DNA from: Verrucomicrobiia bacterium
Lineage (GTDB): Bacteria > Verrucomicrobiota > Verrucomicrobiia > Limisphaerales > UBA9464
DNA length: 64,000 bases
Assembly: GCA_019634635.1 (NCBI GenBank)
Contig: JAHCBB010000018.1
Span: 1-64,000, forward strand
Direction of reading: 5' to 3'
A program made the translations under genes and the position numbers. The notes beneath the pieces were generated by a model. The model was not told the DNA's origin. It was given only the letters and a program-made list of their open reading frames with translations, and did not search any database. Shown piece after piece: positions 9,408 through 17,092 of the stretch (positions within the stretch are counted from its first letter, which is position 1; every line of letters begins with the position of its first letter).

Positions 9408-9435
9408 GGAATGGAGGGCTTGCGACCGGCGGCGA

Positions 9436-10071
9436 TCACTCCTTCAGGCCGGCCTTCTTCAGCTTGGGCGCGATGACCCGCTGGCAGTAGGGATTCCGGT
9501 CCTTGTTCAGGCGGTAGTAGTTCTGGTGGTAGTTTTCCGCAGGGTAGAACGCGGTGGCCCGGGTGATCTCGGTGACGATGGGCTTGGCAAAGTCCCTGGC
9601 GGCTTCGTCCCGTGATTTCTCGGCGACCTGCCGCTGGGCATCGCTGTTGTAGAAGATGGCCGAACGGTAATGGGTCCCCACATCAGCGCCCTGGCGGTTC
9701 AGACTGGTCGGGTCGTGGATCTGCCAGAATTTGGTGAGGATCTTCTCCAGGGACGTGACCTGGGGATCGAACACCAGAAGGGCCACCTCGGCGTGCCCGG
9801 TTTCGCCGGTGCAGACCTGCTCGTAGGTCGGATCGGGAACCGTGCCGCCCATGTAGCCGGAGGTCACCGAAAGGACCCCGGGGATCTGCTGATAGACCGC
9901 CTCGGTGCACCAGAAGCATCCCGCGCCGAGCGTGATCGTCTCGGCGCCCGCCGGGACCTCGGGCTGTTTTGCAGGGCTTTTCGGGGAAGGGGGAACCGAC
10001 GGGGCGGGCTGGCTCAGGCAGAGCATCAAACCCATCCATGGAAGCAGGGCCAGTTGGAGGATCCGTTTCAT
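9436..10071 (-). CDS. msrA: Peptide-methionine (S)-S-oxide reductase MsrA, exported
   Basis: This 211-residue enzyme reduces methionine-S-sulfoxide in proteins. The catalytic motif GAGCFWCTEAVYQQIPGV places the nucleophile at Cys52. 'GYMGG', 'YEQVCTGETGHAEV' and 'YHQNYYRLNKDRNPYC' are conserved MsrA blocks. The ATG at 10069-10071 gives a signal peptide (MKRILQLALLPWMGLMLCLS) followed by a Pro/Ser linker, so it probably acts in the periplasm. The open frame extends 11 codons further upstream without similarity. It sits 28 bp downstream of the EEP gene's start, on the same strand. Confidence 0.93.
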   Translation of the reverse strand: MKRILQLALLPWMGLMLCLSQPAPSVPPSPKSPAKQPEVPAGAETITLGAGCFWCTEAVYQQIPGVLSVTSGYMGGTVPDPTYEQVCTGETGHAEVALLVFDPQVTSLEKILTKFWQIHDPTSLNRQGADVGTHYRSAIFYNSDAQRQVAEKSRDEAARDFAKPIVTEITRATAFYPAENYHQNYYRLNKDRNPYCQRVIAPKLKKAGLKE

Positions 10072-10150
10072 GTCAGGAGCAGTTTCAGGGTGCGAGACTC
10101 GCACGGCAACTCCCGTCCGACAATCGCGAGGAGTGGGGAGGGACCTCCGG

Positions 10151-10186
10151 AAAAAGAAGAGGGCGCGACCCGGCCGGGTCGCGCCC
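10151..10186 (-). terminator. Rho-independent terminator of rpsA
   Basis: A perfect GC-rich palindrome at 10161-10186 (GGGCGCGACCC / GGGTCGCGCCC arms) lies just past the rpsA stop codon. On the minus strand it is followed by a T-rich run, seen as AAAAAGAAGA on the plus strand at 10151-10160. This is the classic intrinsic terminator shape and separates rpsA from msrA. Confidence 0.85.
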
Positions 10187-10214
10187 CAGGGGAGGCACGG
10201 AACGGAACCAGCGC

Positions 10215-11894
10215 CTACTGCTTGCTGAACTTCTCCTCGGCCGCCGCAAACGCGTGCTCCAGGGCCACGAGGTCTTCGCCCGGCTTGAGCTGCTCCAGGA
10301 GCTTCTGCTCCTCCTTGATCTGTTCCTGGGTGTAGTTGGCGGCCTTGATCGAGAGGCCGATGCGCCGCTCCACACGGTCAATCTTGATGACCCGCGCGGT
10401 CACGTCGTCACCCACCTTGAGCACGTTCTTGATCTTGTCCACGCGCTCCTCGCTCACCTGCGAGATGTGGACCAAGCCGTCAATGTCGTGATCGAGGCCG
10501 ACGAAGGCGCCGAAGCTGGCGAGCTTGGAGACCTTGCCCTGGACCAGGTCGCCGACCTTGAAGAACCGGTCAATGCCCTCCCACGGATCCGTGGAGAGCT
10601 GCTTCATGCCAAGCGAAATCCGCTGGTTGGCCTTGTCCACCTCCAGGACCACCGCCTCGACGACATCGCCCTTCTTCACGACCTCGCTCGGATGGTTGAT
10701 CTTGCGGGTCCACGACATGTCGGACACGTGGATCATCCCATCGAGCCCCTCTTCCAGCTCCAGGAAGGCCCCGTAGCTGGTGAGGTTGCGGATGGTGCCC
10801 TTGACCTGGGTGCCGGACGGATACTTCTCGTGGGCGACGTCCCAGGGGTTGGCCTCGAGCTGGCGGATGCCGAGGCTGATCTTCTGCTCCTCGCGGTTGA
10901 TGCCGAGGACGACGGCCTCGATCTCCTGGCCGACCTTGAGCACGTCGGACGGCTTGGCGATGCGTTTGGTCCAGGACAGTTCGGTGACGTGCACGAGGCC
11001 CTCGACGCCCGGCTCGAGCTCGATGAAGGCGCCGTACGGTACGAGATTGACCACCTTGCCCTTGACCTTGGCGCCCAGCGGGAACTTTGACTCGATGCTG
11101 TCCCAGGGGTTGGCCTCCTTCTGCTTGAGGCCGAGGGAGACGCGCTCTTTTTCCCGGTTGATGTCGAGGATGACGACGTCGAGTTCCTGGCCCACACGGA
11201 GCAGCTCGCTCGGATGGGAGATGCGGCCCCAGGACATGTCGGTGATATGCAGCAGGCCGTCGAGACCGTTGAGGTCAATGAAGGCGCCGAAGTCGGTGAT
11301 GTTCTTGACGACGCCCTTGCGGATGTCGCCCGGCACCAGTTCCTGGAGCAGGGTGGCCCGCCGGCTGTTGCGCTCGGCCTCGACCAGTTCGCGGCGGCTG
11401 AGCACGACGTTCTGCCGCTCGGGGTTCAGCTTGACGACCTTGAACTCGTAGGCGTTGCCCACGTAGATCTGCAGGTTCTTGGGCGGGGAGATGTCAATCT
11501 GGGACGACGGGCAGAACGCCTCGACCCCGATGTTCACCACGAGGCCGCCCTTGACGACCGCCTTGACCTTGCCCTGAACGGTCCCGCCCTCGTTGCAGAT
11601 GGTCTGGATGCGGTCCCAGTTCTGCTTGAACTCCGCCTTCTCTCGGGAGACGAGGATGTTGCCGTCCTTGTCCTCGGACCGTTCGACCAGCACCTCAAAG
11701 GTGTCGCCCACCTTGAGGGAGTCGAAGTCGGGGATCTCGGAGCCGGGCACGACGCCCTCGGACTTGCCGCCGACGTCAATGATGACCTCCTTGGGGCGGA
11801 TCTCGATGACGGTGCCTTTGACGATTTGACCGGTCTGAAGCGGCTTTTCGAACTGCTTCAGCATTTCTGCGAATTGCTGCGTGGTGACTGCCAT
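10215..11894 (-). CDS. rpsA: 30S ribosomal protein S1
   Basis: This 559-residue protein is of typical S1 length. It contains six S1 RNA-binding repeats, recognisable by recurring 'G.V..I..FGAF..L....GL.H....S' patterns such as GDIRKGVVKNITDFGAFIDL and VKGTIRNLTSYGAFLEL. It binds mRNA at the small subunit and supports translation initiation. The ATG at 11892-11894 (MAVTTQQFAEML) was chosen because the 38 upstream codons lack similarity. A short perfect hairpin (CGTTGC, 5-nt loop, GCAACG; 12017-12033) lies in the region upstream, in a position where S1 leaders can be regulated, though that role is speculative here. Confidence 0.95.
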   Translation of the reverse strand: MAVTTQQFAEMLKQFEKPLQTGQIVKGTVIEIRPKEVIIDVGGKSEGVVPGSEIPDFDSLKVGDTFEVLVERSEDKDGNILVSREKAEFKQNWDRIQTICNEGGTVQGKVKAVVKGGLVVNIGVEAFCPSSQIDISPPKNLQIYVGNAYEFKVVKLNPERQNVVLSRRELVEAERNSRRATLLQELVPGDIRKGVVKNITDFGAFIDLNGLDGLLHITDMSWGRISHPSELLRVGQELDVVILDINREKERVSLGLKQKEANPWDSIESKFPLGAKVKGKVVNLVPYGAFIELEPGVEGLVHVTELSWTKRIAKPSDVLKVGQEIEAVVLGINREEQKISLGIRQLEANPWDVAHEKYPSGTQVKGTIRNLTSYGAFLELEEGLDGMIHVSDMSWTRKINHPSEVVKKGDVVEAVVLEVDKANQRISLGMKQLSTDPWEGIDRFFKVGDLVQGKVSKLASFGAFVGLDHDIDGLVHISQVSEERVDKIKNVLKVGDDVTARVIKIDRVERRIGLSIKAANYTQEQIKEEQKLLEQLKPGEDLVALEHAFAAAEEKFSKQ

Positions 11895-12228
11895 GGGAAT
11901 GACGGGGCGAACGAATGAACTCAACAATGGGATCGTGTCGCCGGTAAACGGGAGCTTGGCGTGGGCGATGAGAAGAAGCGCCGCCCGGCGCGAAGGCTCC
12001 GTGCCCAACTCTGCCGCGTTGCGGTTGGCAACGGAGGTTTAAAGTTCAGGTGATGCGTTTATCGGTGTTTCTCAGCCTCTGACGCCGCCACACACGTGAC
12101 GGCAGGCGGAGGGAGGCTAGGCAGACGGCGGGTCGGATCAAGGCAATTCCCCCGCCGGCTCGGATCCCACCGGCACCAATCCCATTGCCTTCGGCACCCC
12201 GATTTGCGTCACTCCGGACACCATTCCC

Positions 12229-13437
12229 GTGAATTCCGTCCTGATTTCCCGCCGTGCCCTGCTGGGTTCCCTTGGGGCGACCGCCATTTTGGGGGTACCG
12301 TGCCGCCGGCTCGCCGCAGCCGATTGGAACCCGGTCCCGTCGGGGTCGTTCTCGAAATCGGCGGGGTCCGGACGCTCCCTCATGAAACTCGATCAGAATT
12401 CCTTCGGCCACCTCCCCGATGGCTCCGAGGCGATGCGCTTCACGGCGTCCACCGCCTCCGGCATCACCGCCCGCTTCACCAACTACGGGCTCATCCTCAC
12501 CGAACTCCTGGTGCCGGACCGCGACGGCCAGACCACCAACGTGGTGCTCGGGTTCGACAATCTCCCGCGCTACCTGCAGGGACACCCCCACTTCGGTGCG
12601 ATCGCCGGAAGGGTGGCCAACCGCATTGCGCGCGGCGAATTCACGCTCGACGGCACGACCTATCGCCTGGCCACGAACAACGGTCCCAACCACCTGCACG
12701 GCGGACGGGTCGGCTTCGACAAAAAGCTCTGGAAGATCGAAGGCTACGAACTCACACCCGGGCAGGCCTCGGTCCGCTTCAGCCATGTCAGTCCGGACGG
12801 CGATGAGGGGTATCCGGGAACCCTGCGGATGACCGTGACCTACACGCTCACGCAGACCGGCGACCTCCGCATCCACTATCAGGCCACCACCGATCGCGCG
12901 ACCCCGGTCAACCTCACGAACCACAGCTACTTCAACCTCGCTGGACGCGGCACCGTGGACGATCAGGTGCTCGAAGTGTTTGCCAGCCGGTATACGCCCA
13001 CCGACGAAGGGCTGATCCCCACGGGCGTCCTCGCGCCGGTGGAGGGCACCGCGCTCGACTTCACCCGGCCGCGGCGGCTCGGCGACCGCATCCGGTCCAC
13101 CGGCCTGCAGCCCCCGGGATATGACCACAACTTCGTGCTGGATGCGGGCGGCGGTTCGCTCGCGCTGGCGGCACGGGTGACGGATCCGGCCTCGGGACGG
13201 ATGCTGGAGGTCTTCACCGATCAGCCCGGGGTGCAGTTGTACACGGCGAACCATTTCCCGGCTGACGGCTACGAGTGCAACGGCGGTCTCCGATTTCCGC
13301 CGCTCGGCGCGTTCTGCCTCGAGACCCAGAATTTTCCTGACGCCATCAACAAGCCCAACTTTCCCAAGGCGGTCCTGCGTCCGGGGGAAACCTACGACAC
13401 CACGACGATCTTCCGACTGGGCATCGCCGGCGGCTGA
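12229..13437 (+). CDS. galM: Aldose 1-epimerase (galactose mutarotase), Tat-type signal
   Basis: This 402-residue protein interconverts alpha and beta anomers of aldoses. GalM motifs are 'NNGPNHLHGG', TNHSYFNLAG (catalytic His) and 'CLETQNFPDAINKPNFP' near the end (catalytic Glu region). The N-terminus MNSVLISRRALLGSLGA carries a twin-arginine-like signal, implying export to the periplasm. The start is GTG at 12229. It is divergent from rpsA with a 334-bp gap between start codons. No linked sugar-degradation gene is adjacent. Confidence 0.9.
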   Translation: MNSVLISRRALLGSLGATAILGVPCRRLAAADWNPVPSGSFSKSAGSGRSLMKLDQNSFGHLPDGSEAMRFTASTASGITARFTNYGLILTELLVPDRDGQTTNVVLGFDNLPRYLQGHPHFGAIAGRVANRIARGEFTLDGTTYRLATNNGPNHLHGGRVGFDKKLWKIEGYELTPGQASVRFSHVSPDGDEGYPGTLRMTVTYTLTQTGDLRIHYQATTDRATPVNLTNHSYFNLAGRGTVDDQVLEVFASRYTPTDEGLIPTGVLAPVEGTALDFTRPRRLGDRIRSTGLQPPGYDHNFVLDAGGGSLALAARVTDPASGRMLEVFTDQPGVQLYTANHFPADGYECNGGLRFPPLGAFCLETQNFPDAINKPNFPKAVLRPGETYDTTTIFRLGIAGG

Positions 13438-13636
13438 GGAATGGCCCCGCGGGGTGGTTCGCGCCCGCCGCGGGTGGAGGTGCTGCGCGGGCGCTGTGGA
13501 GTACGGCGCCCCCGCGCCGTTTTGGAACGATGCGACGCTCCGAGACGCCCCGCGATTGAGCCAAAGGCAAGTGTCCACCGGTCGCTTGCCGGTGACGCGT
13601 TGGCCCGCACCGAAAACGGCGGAGGGCCGCACGTAC
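13438..13636. repeat. Intergenic GC-rich inverted-repeat stretch
   Basis: This is the convergent gap between galM and the DUF1573 gene. It contains CCGCGGG-rich short inverted repeats. A pair of 7-bp arms, GAGTACG at 13499-13505 and CGTACTC at 13632-13638, spans most of the gap. The 11-mer CGTACTCACGG at its right edge recurs at 37732-37742, also at the 3' end of a gene. It may be a dispersed repeat unit. No gene is seen. Confidence 0.35.
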
Positions 13637-14392
13637 TCACGGTTTTCCAGGCGCTGCCGCCTCCACCGTGCGTTTGCGCGGGGCGGGCACCAGCGCGTGG
13701 ACCGGGATTTCCAGGACGGGCATTTCCGGGGACGACGTTGCCATCGAGACGCGCCCAAAGACGTTGCCCCGTCCCATCGGCGGCACGGCCCGCACGATGA
13801 GTTCGTACTCGCGTCCCGGCACCACGGACCGCAGCGTCGCCTCAATTCCGCGATGGCTGCTTTCCGGCGCCTTCAGTTCCACGGGTTCCGAAAGCTGATT
13901 GACAATGCGGATCGTGCAGGTGGCGGACTCCGGGGCGTCCGGACGCGCCTCGAACACTGCGGATGCCGGCGTTGCTTCCAGCGGACGCCACACCACCGCC
14001 CGAACGTCCAGGGTCAGCACCGCCCCATCCCCCGGCCCGACACGAGTGCGGACGGTCAGGTGCTCGGCGACGGCGCCGCTGTAGGGCTCCGTGTGCAACT
14101 CGACGGGCAGGGTGGCGCTTTCGCCCGGCTTCAGCTTTGCGGGCCACACTCCGGGTGCCAGGCACGCGCAGGAGGTTTCGACCGCAGTGATCTCGACCGT
14201 TTCGTTGCCCTGGTTGGTGACTCGAAACTCGTGAAGCATCCGCGTGCCGGCGCGGACGCGTCCGAAGTCCTGCAGCGGCTCGAGGACCTCCAGGAGTTGC
14301 GGGAGTTGCGGGGGCTCCGGGTCACCGACGAGGGATCCCGTGGCCAGGAGCATCGCCGCGGCCATGCGCATCGCGTGCAGCATCTTCGCCAT
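13637..14392 (-). CDS. DUF1573 domain protein, exported
   Basis: This 251-residue protein starts MAKMLHAMRMAAAMLLATGS (signal peptide). It contains the DUF1573 pattern 'DFGRVRAGTRMLHEFRVTNQG' followed by 'AVETSCACLAPG', an Ig-like periplasmic domain with the typical C.C motif. The biochemical role of the family is unknown. The start at 14392 leaves 64 bp to the divergent DGR target gene. The open frame continues upstream to 15046, but that part is the shadow of the target gene. Confidence 0.75.
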   Translation of the reverse strand: MAKMLHAMRMAAAMLLATGSLVGDPEPPQLPQLLEVLEPLQDFGRVRAGTRMLHEFRVTNQGNETVEITAVETSCACLAPGVWPAKLKPGESATLPVELHTEPYSGAVAEHLTVRTRVGPGDGAVLTLDVRAVVWRPLEATPASAVFEARPDAPESATCTIRIVNQLSEPVELKAPESSHRGIEATLRSVVPGREYELIVRAVPPMGRGNVFGRVSMATSSPEMPVLEIPVHALVPAPRKRTVEAAAPGKP

Positions 14393-14456
14393 TGGTGAGG
14401 GCAGCAAGTGACGACGCGTCCGCGGGGTCAAGGACAAGAAATCCTGACGGCGGGCG

Positions 14457-15308
14457 ATGAATTCCCGGAATGGCCTCGACGACATCGGGGAGCCTTGGTT
14501 GCCTTTGGCGATGGCCTCCGACGCGATGCCGCTCTTGGAACCCGTTCCTTTGAGCGCTGACCTCACGGGAAAGTTTCCAGGACAGGAGTGCTTCATCACC
14601 TTGGGTGAGCGTAAAGTTCCGATGGTTTTCTGTTGGTGTCCGCATGGAGCGGCCGCACCACGAAAACGTTCCGCAATGGGCAACGAGGTCGGGGCGATCA
14701 CCGGGCCAGGAACGACTGGGCTTCCAGGATTTTGGCTCGCCAAACATCCCGTCTCCCAGGCCCAGTGGCAGGCGGTCATGGGGAACAATCCCAGCCAGCG
14801 AGGACGCGGGAATTCGCATCCGGTGGACAGCGTGTCTTGGGAAGACGCCTCGGCGTTTTGTCGAAAGGCCGGATTGCGCCTTCCCTTGGAGGCGGAGTGG
14901 GAGCACGCCTGCCGGGCAGGCACGGCCAGCCCGTTCGCCTTGGGAGAGGGCGCGTACCTGAACTCCCAAATGGCCAATTTCAACGGGGATTTCCCAGGAG
15001 GTAGTGGCGCGGGGGCCTTTAAATGGTTGTTTCGAACGAGGACCACTGAAGCGGGATCCTTCCCACCGAACGTATGGGGATTTCACGACATGCACGGCCA
15101 ATTGTGGGAGTGGTGTGACGACAAGGTCGAAGGCGGGGCCCGCGCGCTGCGCGGCGGCAGCTGGAACGACCTCGGCGGGTACGCCGCGTCCGGCGCCCGC
15201 GTCGGCCTCGCGCCCGGCTTCCGGGACGGCATCATCGGCTTCCGGCCCTGCCCCAGTTCCACCGGGAAAGCGGTGAAGGAAAGGAGCAGGAGGCAGGGCA
15301 AGGAGTGA
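14457..15308 (+). CDS. DGR variable protein with formylglycine-generating-enzyme (FGE-sulfatase) fold
   Basis: This 283-residue protein has a C-type-lectin-like FGE fold. Blocks are 'FWLAKHPVSQAQWQAVMGNNPS', 'HPVDSVSWEDASAFCRKAGLRLPLEAEWEHACRAG' (split by eye), 'NVWGFHDMHGQLWEWCDD' and the terminal ALRGGSWND...GFRPCP. The C-terminal block coincides with the 130-bp variable repeat (residues 225-268). Residues that differ from the template are 227, 228, 238, 239, 241, 242, 247, 249, 251, 255, 257, 258 and 259, the ligand-facing positions in known DGR targets. There is no signal peptide, so it is probably cytoplasmic. The start is ATG at 14457, with an alternative at 14511. A binding role rather than sulfatase maturation is inferred from the DGR context. 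Confidence 0.9.
   Translation: MNSRNGLDDIGEPWLPLAMASDAMPLLEPVPLSADLTGKFPGQECFITLGERKVPMVFCWCPHGAAAPRKRSAMGNEVGAITGPGTTGLPGFWLAKHPVSQAQWQAVMGNNPSQRGRGNSHPVDSVSWEDASAFCRKAGLRLPLEAEWEHACRAGTASPFALGEGAYLNSQMANFNGDFPGGSGAGAFKWLFRTRTTEAGSFPPNVWGFHDMHGQLWEWCDDKVEGGARALRGGSWNDLGGYAASGARVGLAPGFRDGIIGFRPCPSSTGKAVKERSRRQGKE
15131..15260 (+). repeat. DGR variable repeat (VR)
   Basis: This 130-bp segment at the 3' end of the target gene aligns without gaps to 16800-16929 (offset 1,669). I count 19 differences. Eighteen are at positions where the template has A (A to G, C or T), and one is C to T at 15257. All of the remaining non-A template positions match. The invariant end (TCGGCTTCCGGCCCTGCCCC) is the expected place of the initiation-of-mutagenic-homing element. 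Confidence 0.95.
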
Positions 15309-15327
15309 GGGAGGGACGACCGAGCGA

Positions 15328-15343
15328 CGGCCCGGCCGGGCCG
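15328..15343. promoter_or_regulatory. Perfect GC palindrome downstream of the VR (candidate DGR hairpin/cruciform)
   Basis: CGGCCCGGCCGGGCCG is a perfect 16-bp palindrome that can fold as a 6-bp stem with a GGCC loop. It lies 68 bp after the VR, between the target stop codon and the HRDC gene. Phage DGRs have a short GC-rich hairpin just downstream of the VR that raises homing efficiency, and the placement fits. It could also be an ordinary attenuator. Confidence 0.5.
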
Positions 15344-15356
15344 CGAGAGCAAGACT

Positions 15357-15803
15357 ATGCCATTTGCGTTTTTTTTGGTTTCCGCTGATGCCAGCGCGGA
15401 AGCGGCGAGGGCGCTCAACACCTTTCTCGCCACTCACACTGTGGTCCGGGTCACTCGGGAGTGGTGCGGCTCGGGAAGCGTGGGCTCCTGGGCCTTTTGC
15501 ATCGAATACACGGGCGCGGCGACAGAAGTCGGCGGCGCGGCGACCCGGGTGGACTATCGCGAGATCCTGCCTCCAAAACAGTTTGAGGTGTATGCGCGAC
15601 TGCGGGCGCTGCGGAAGACCCTTTCGGATCGGGAGGGCCAGCCTCCGTTCGCCGTATTCACAAACGCGCAACTGGCTGAGATCGTTCGCCGGGAGTGTCG
15701 AACGGTGGACGATTTGAAGGGCATAGACGGCTTGGGAGAGGCGCGGATTGCCAGGTACGGAGCCGAGGTGTTGGCGTCCCTCGCCGAAGGAGGAGAGAAA
15801 TGA
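15357..15803 (+). CDS. DGR accessory protein with HRDC domain
   Basis: This 148-residue protein has an N-terminal segment (about 1-55) starting MPFAFFLVSADASAEAARAL. The HRDC helical domain follows ('PPKQFEVYARLRALRKTLSDREG', 'PPFAVFTNAQLAEIVRR' and 'DDLKGIDGLGEARIARYGAEVL'). HRDC-containing small proteins replace or accompany Avd as accessory factors in a subset of DGRs, presumably binding template RNA or the RT. The stop overlaps the RT start by 4 bp (ATGA), so the two are translationally coupled. Confidence 0.85.
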   Translation: MPFAFFLVSADASAEAARALNTFLATHTVVRVTREWCGSGSVGSWAFCIEYTGAATEVGGAATRVDYREILPPKQFEVYARLRALRKTLSDREGQPPFAVFTNAQLAEIVRRECRTVDDLKGIDGLGEARIARYGAEVLASLAEGGEK

Positions 15804-17092
15804 GGTCGGTGGGCGGGTTGCTGGAGAGGATGATTGGGAGGGACAACGTGCTCCTCGCAGTCCGTCGCGCATTGCGGGGCCGGCGGTTGCGTCCGGAAGT
15901 CATCCGTTATCTGGAAGGGTTCGAGGACGAGATGGAGTGGTTGAGGGAGCAGTTGATGACGGGAGCGGCAGACTGCGGCGATTGTCACGAGTTTCGAATT
16001 TTCGACCCGAAGGAACGCTGGATCACGGCCCCAGTGTTTCGGGAGCGGGTGTTGCATCACGCTGCGATGAACGTGTGCGGACCAGTGCTTGACCGACGGT
16101 TGACCTCTCACACGTACGCCTGCCGGATGGGACTGGGGACCTTTGCCGCGGTGGAGGCTGCCTGCCGGGCTGCGGGCAGGCAGCCTTGGTTTCTGAAGCT
16201 TGATGTGAGGAAGTATTTTGACAGCGTGCCTCATCACAGGCTCGAGTCGTTCTTGGACCGGGTTTTTCGGGAGCGGCAAGCCGTGAGGCTCCTGATAAAC
16301 CTGGTCAAAGCCTACCGGCAGGGCTCGAACTATGGATTGGCCATCGGAACCTTAGTGTCTCAGCATCTGGCCAACTTTTACCTCACCGCATTGGACACCT
16401 TGGTCCTTCAGGAAATCCGCCCCGGCGGTTACGTGCGATATATGGACGATATGGCGCTTTGGTTTGGCACGCGCGACGCCGCCCTCAGTGCGCGCGACCG
16501 CATTATCCGCTTCGCGACCGCGCCCCTTGAATTGACGTTCAAAACGGTCGCGATTCAGCGGTCGAATCAAGGAATGGATTTTCTCGGCCACCGGATTCAT
16601 CCCCATTGGGCGGGTTTGGGGCGCCGAAGCCGTCGCCGGTACTCTCGGAACATCCGCCGGCTCCATACTGCTTGGTTGGCAGGGGAGGTTTGTGAGAGGG
16701 AGGCGCAGGATCGCGGAACGGCGCTGGGGGCATTTATTGGGCATGCCCGATGCCTGGAGTGGCGTCGGCGTGTCGTCCGGGATTTGGGAGACGGGCCGCA
16801 GGCAGGGACCGCGCGCTGCGCGGCGGCAGCTGGAACAACAACGGCGAGAACGCCGCGTCCGGCAACCGCAACGGCAACGCGCCCGGCAACCGGAACGACA
16901 ACATCGGCTTCCGGCCCTGCCCCAGCTCCGGCGGAATGCGGGGATGCCCCGATGGAACAGGCCCGTCTTCCGGCTCCAGGCCCTCCGGGCCTGGACAAAA
17001 CCCACGCGCCCCGGCGCCGGTTGGTAGCGGAGAGGCCGACGGCCCGCTCTGCCAAGGCGGGCGCCGGGGACCACCCCAAGGAAGCTGAATGA
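15800..17092 (+). CDS. DGR reverse transcriptase, with C-terminal extension encoded through the template repeat
   Basis: This 430-residue protein has an RT core at about residues 1-330. FLKLDVRKYFDS holds the first catalytic Asp (D135). IGTLVSQHLAN at 182-192 is the DGR-specific IGxxxSQ form of the QGxxxSP motif. YMDD is at 214-217, and 'QGMDFLGHRIHP' follows at 257-268. It copies template RNA with adenine-directed errors into cDNA for the VR. A strong Shine-Dalgarno (AAGGAGGAG) precedes the ATG. The frame does not stop before the TR. Residues ~334-377 are encoded by it (a Thr/Ala/Pro-rich stretch), and the protein continues to a TGA that overlaps the ROCO start. The extension is unusual and may be non-functional. 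Confidence 0.93.
   Translation: MRSVGGLLERMIGRDNVLLAVRRALRGRRLRPEVIRYLEGFEDEMEWLREQLMTGAADCGDCHEFRIFDPKERWITAPVFRERVLHHAAMNVCGPVLDRRLTSHTYACRMGLGTFAAVEAACRAAGRQPWFLKLDVRKYFDSVPHHRLESFLDRVFRERQAVRLLINLVKAYRQGSNYGLAIGTLVSQHLANFYLTALDTLVLQEIRPGGYVRYMDDMALWFGTRDAALSARDRIIRFATAPLELTFKTVAIQRSNQGMDFLGHRIHPHWAGLGRRSRRRYSRNIRRLHTAWLAGEVCEREAQDRGTALGAFIGHARCLEWRRRVVRDLGDGPQAGTARCAAAAGTTTARTPRPATATATRPATGTTTSASGPAPAPAECGDAPMEQARLPAPGPPGLDKTHAPRRRLVAERPTARSAKAGAGDHPKEAE
16800..16929 (+). repeat. DGR template repeat (TR), inside the RT reading frame
   Basis: This 130-bp copy of the VR is in the same orientation. It holds 28 adenines by my count, mostly in AAC codons, of which 18 are altered in the VR. 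Read in the target's frame it gives ALRGGSWNNNGENAASGNRN and so on, the Asn-rich look of a TR. The RT itself is in another frame here. It lies 129 bp downstream of the conserved RT core and would be transcribed with the RT-ROCO message. Confidence 0.95.

Noticed and set aside
16750..17088. Separate gene encoding the Asn-rich TR translation
   Set aside because: It is the template repeat read in the target's frame. There is no ribosome-binding site and the N-rich pattern is expected of a DGR template.
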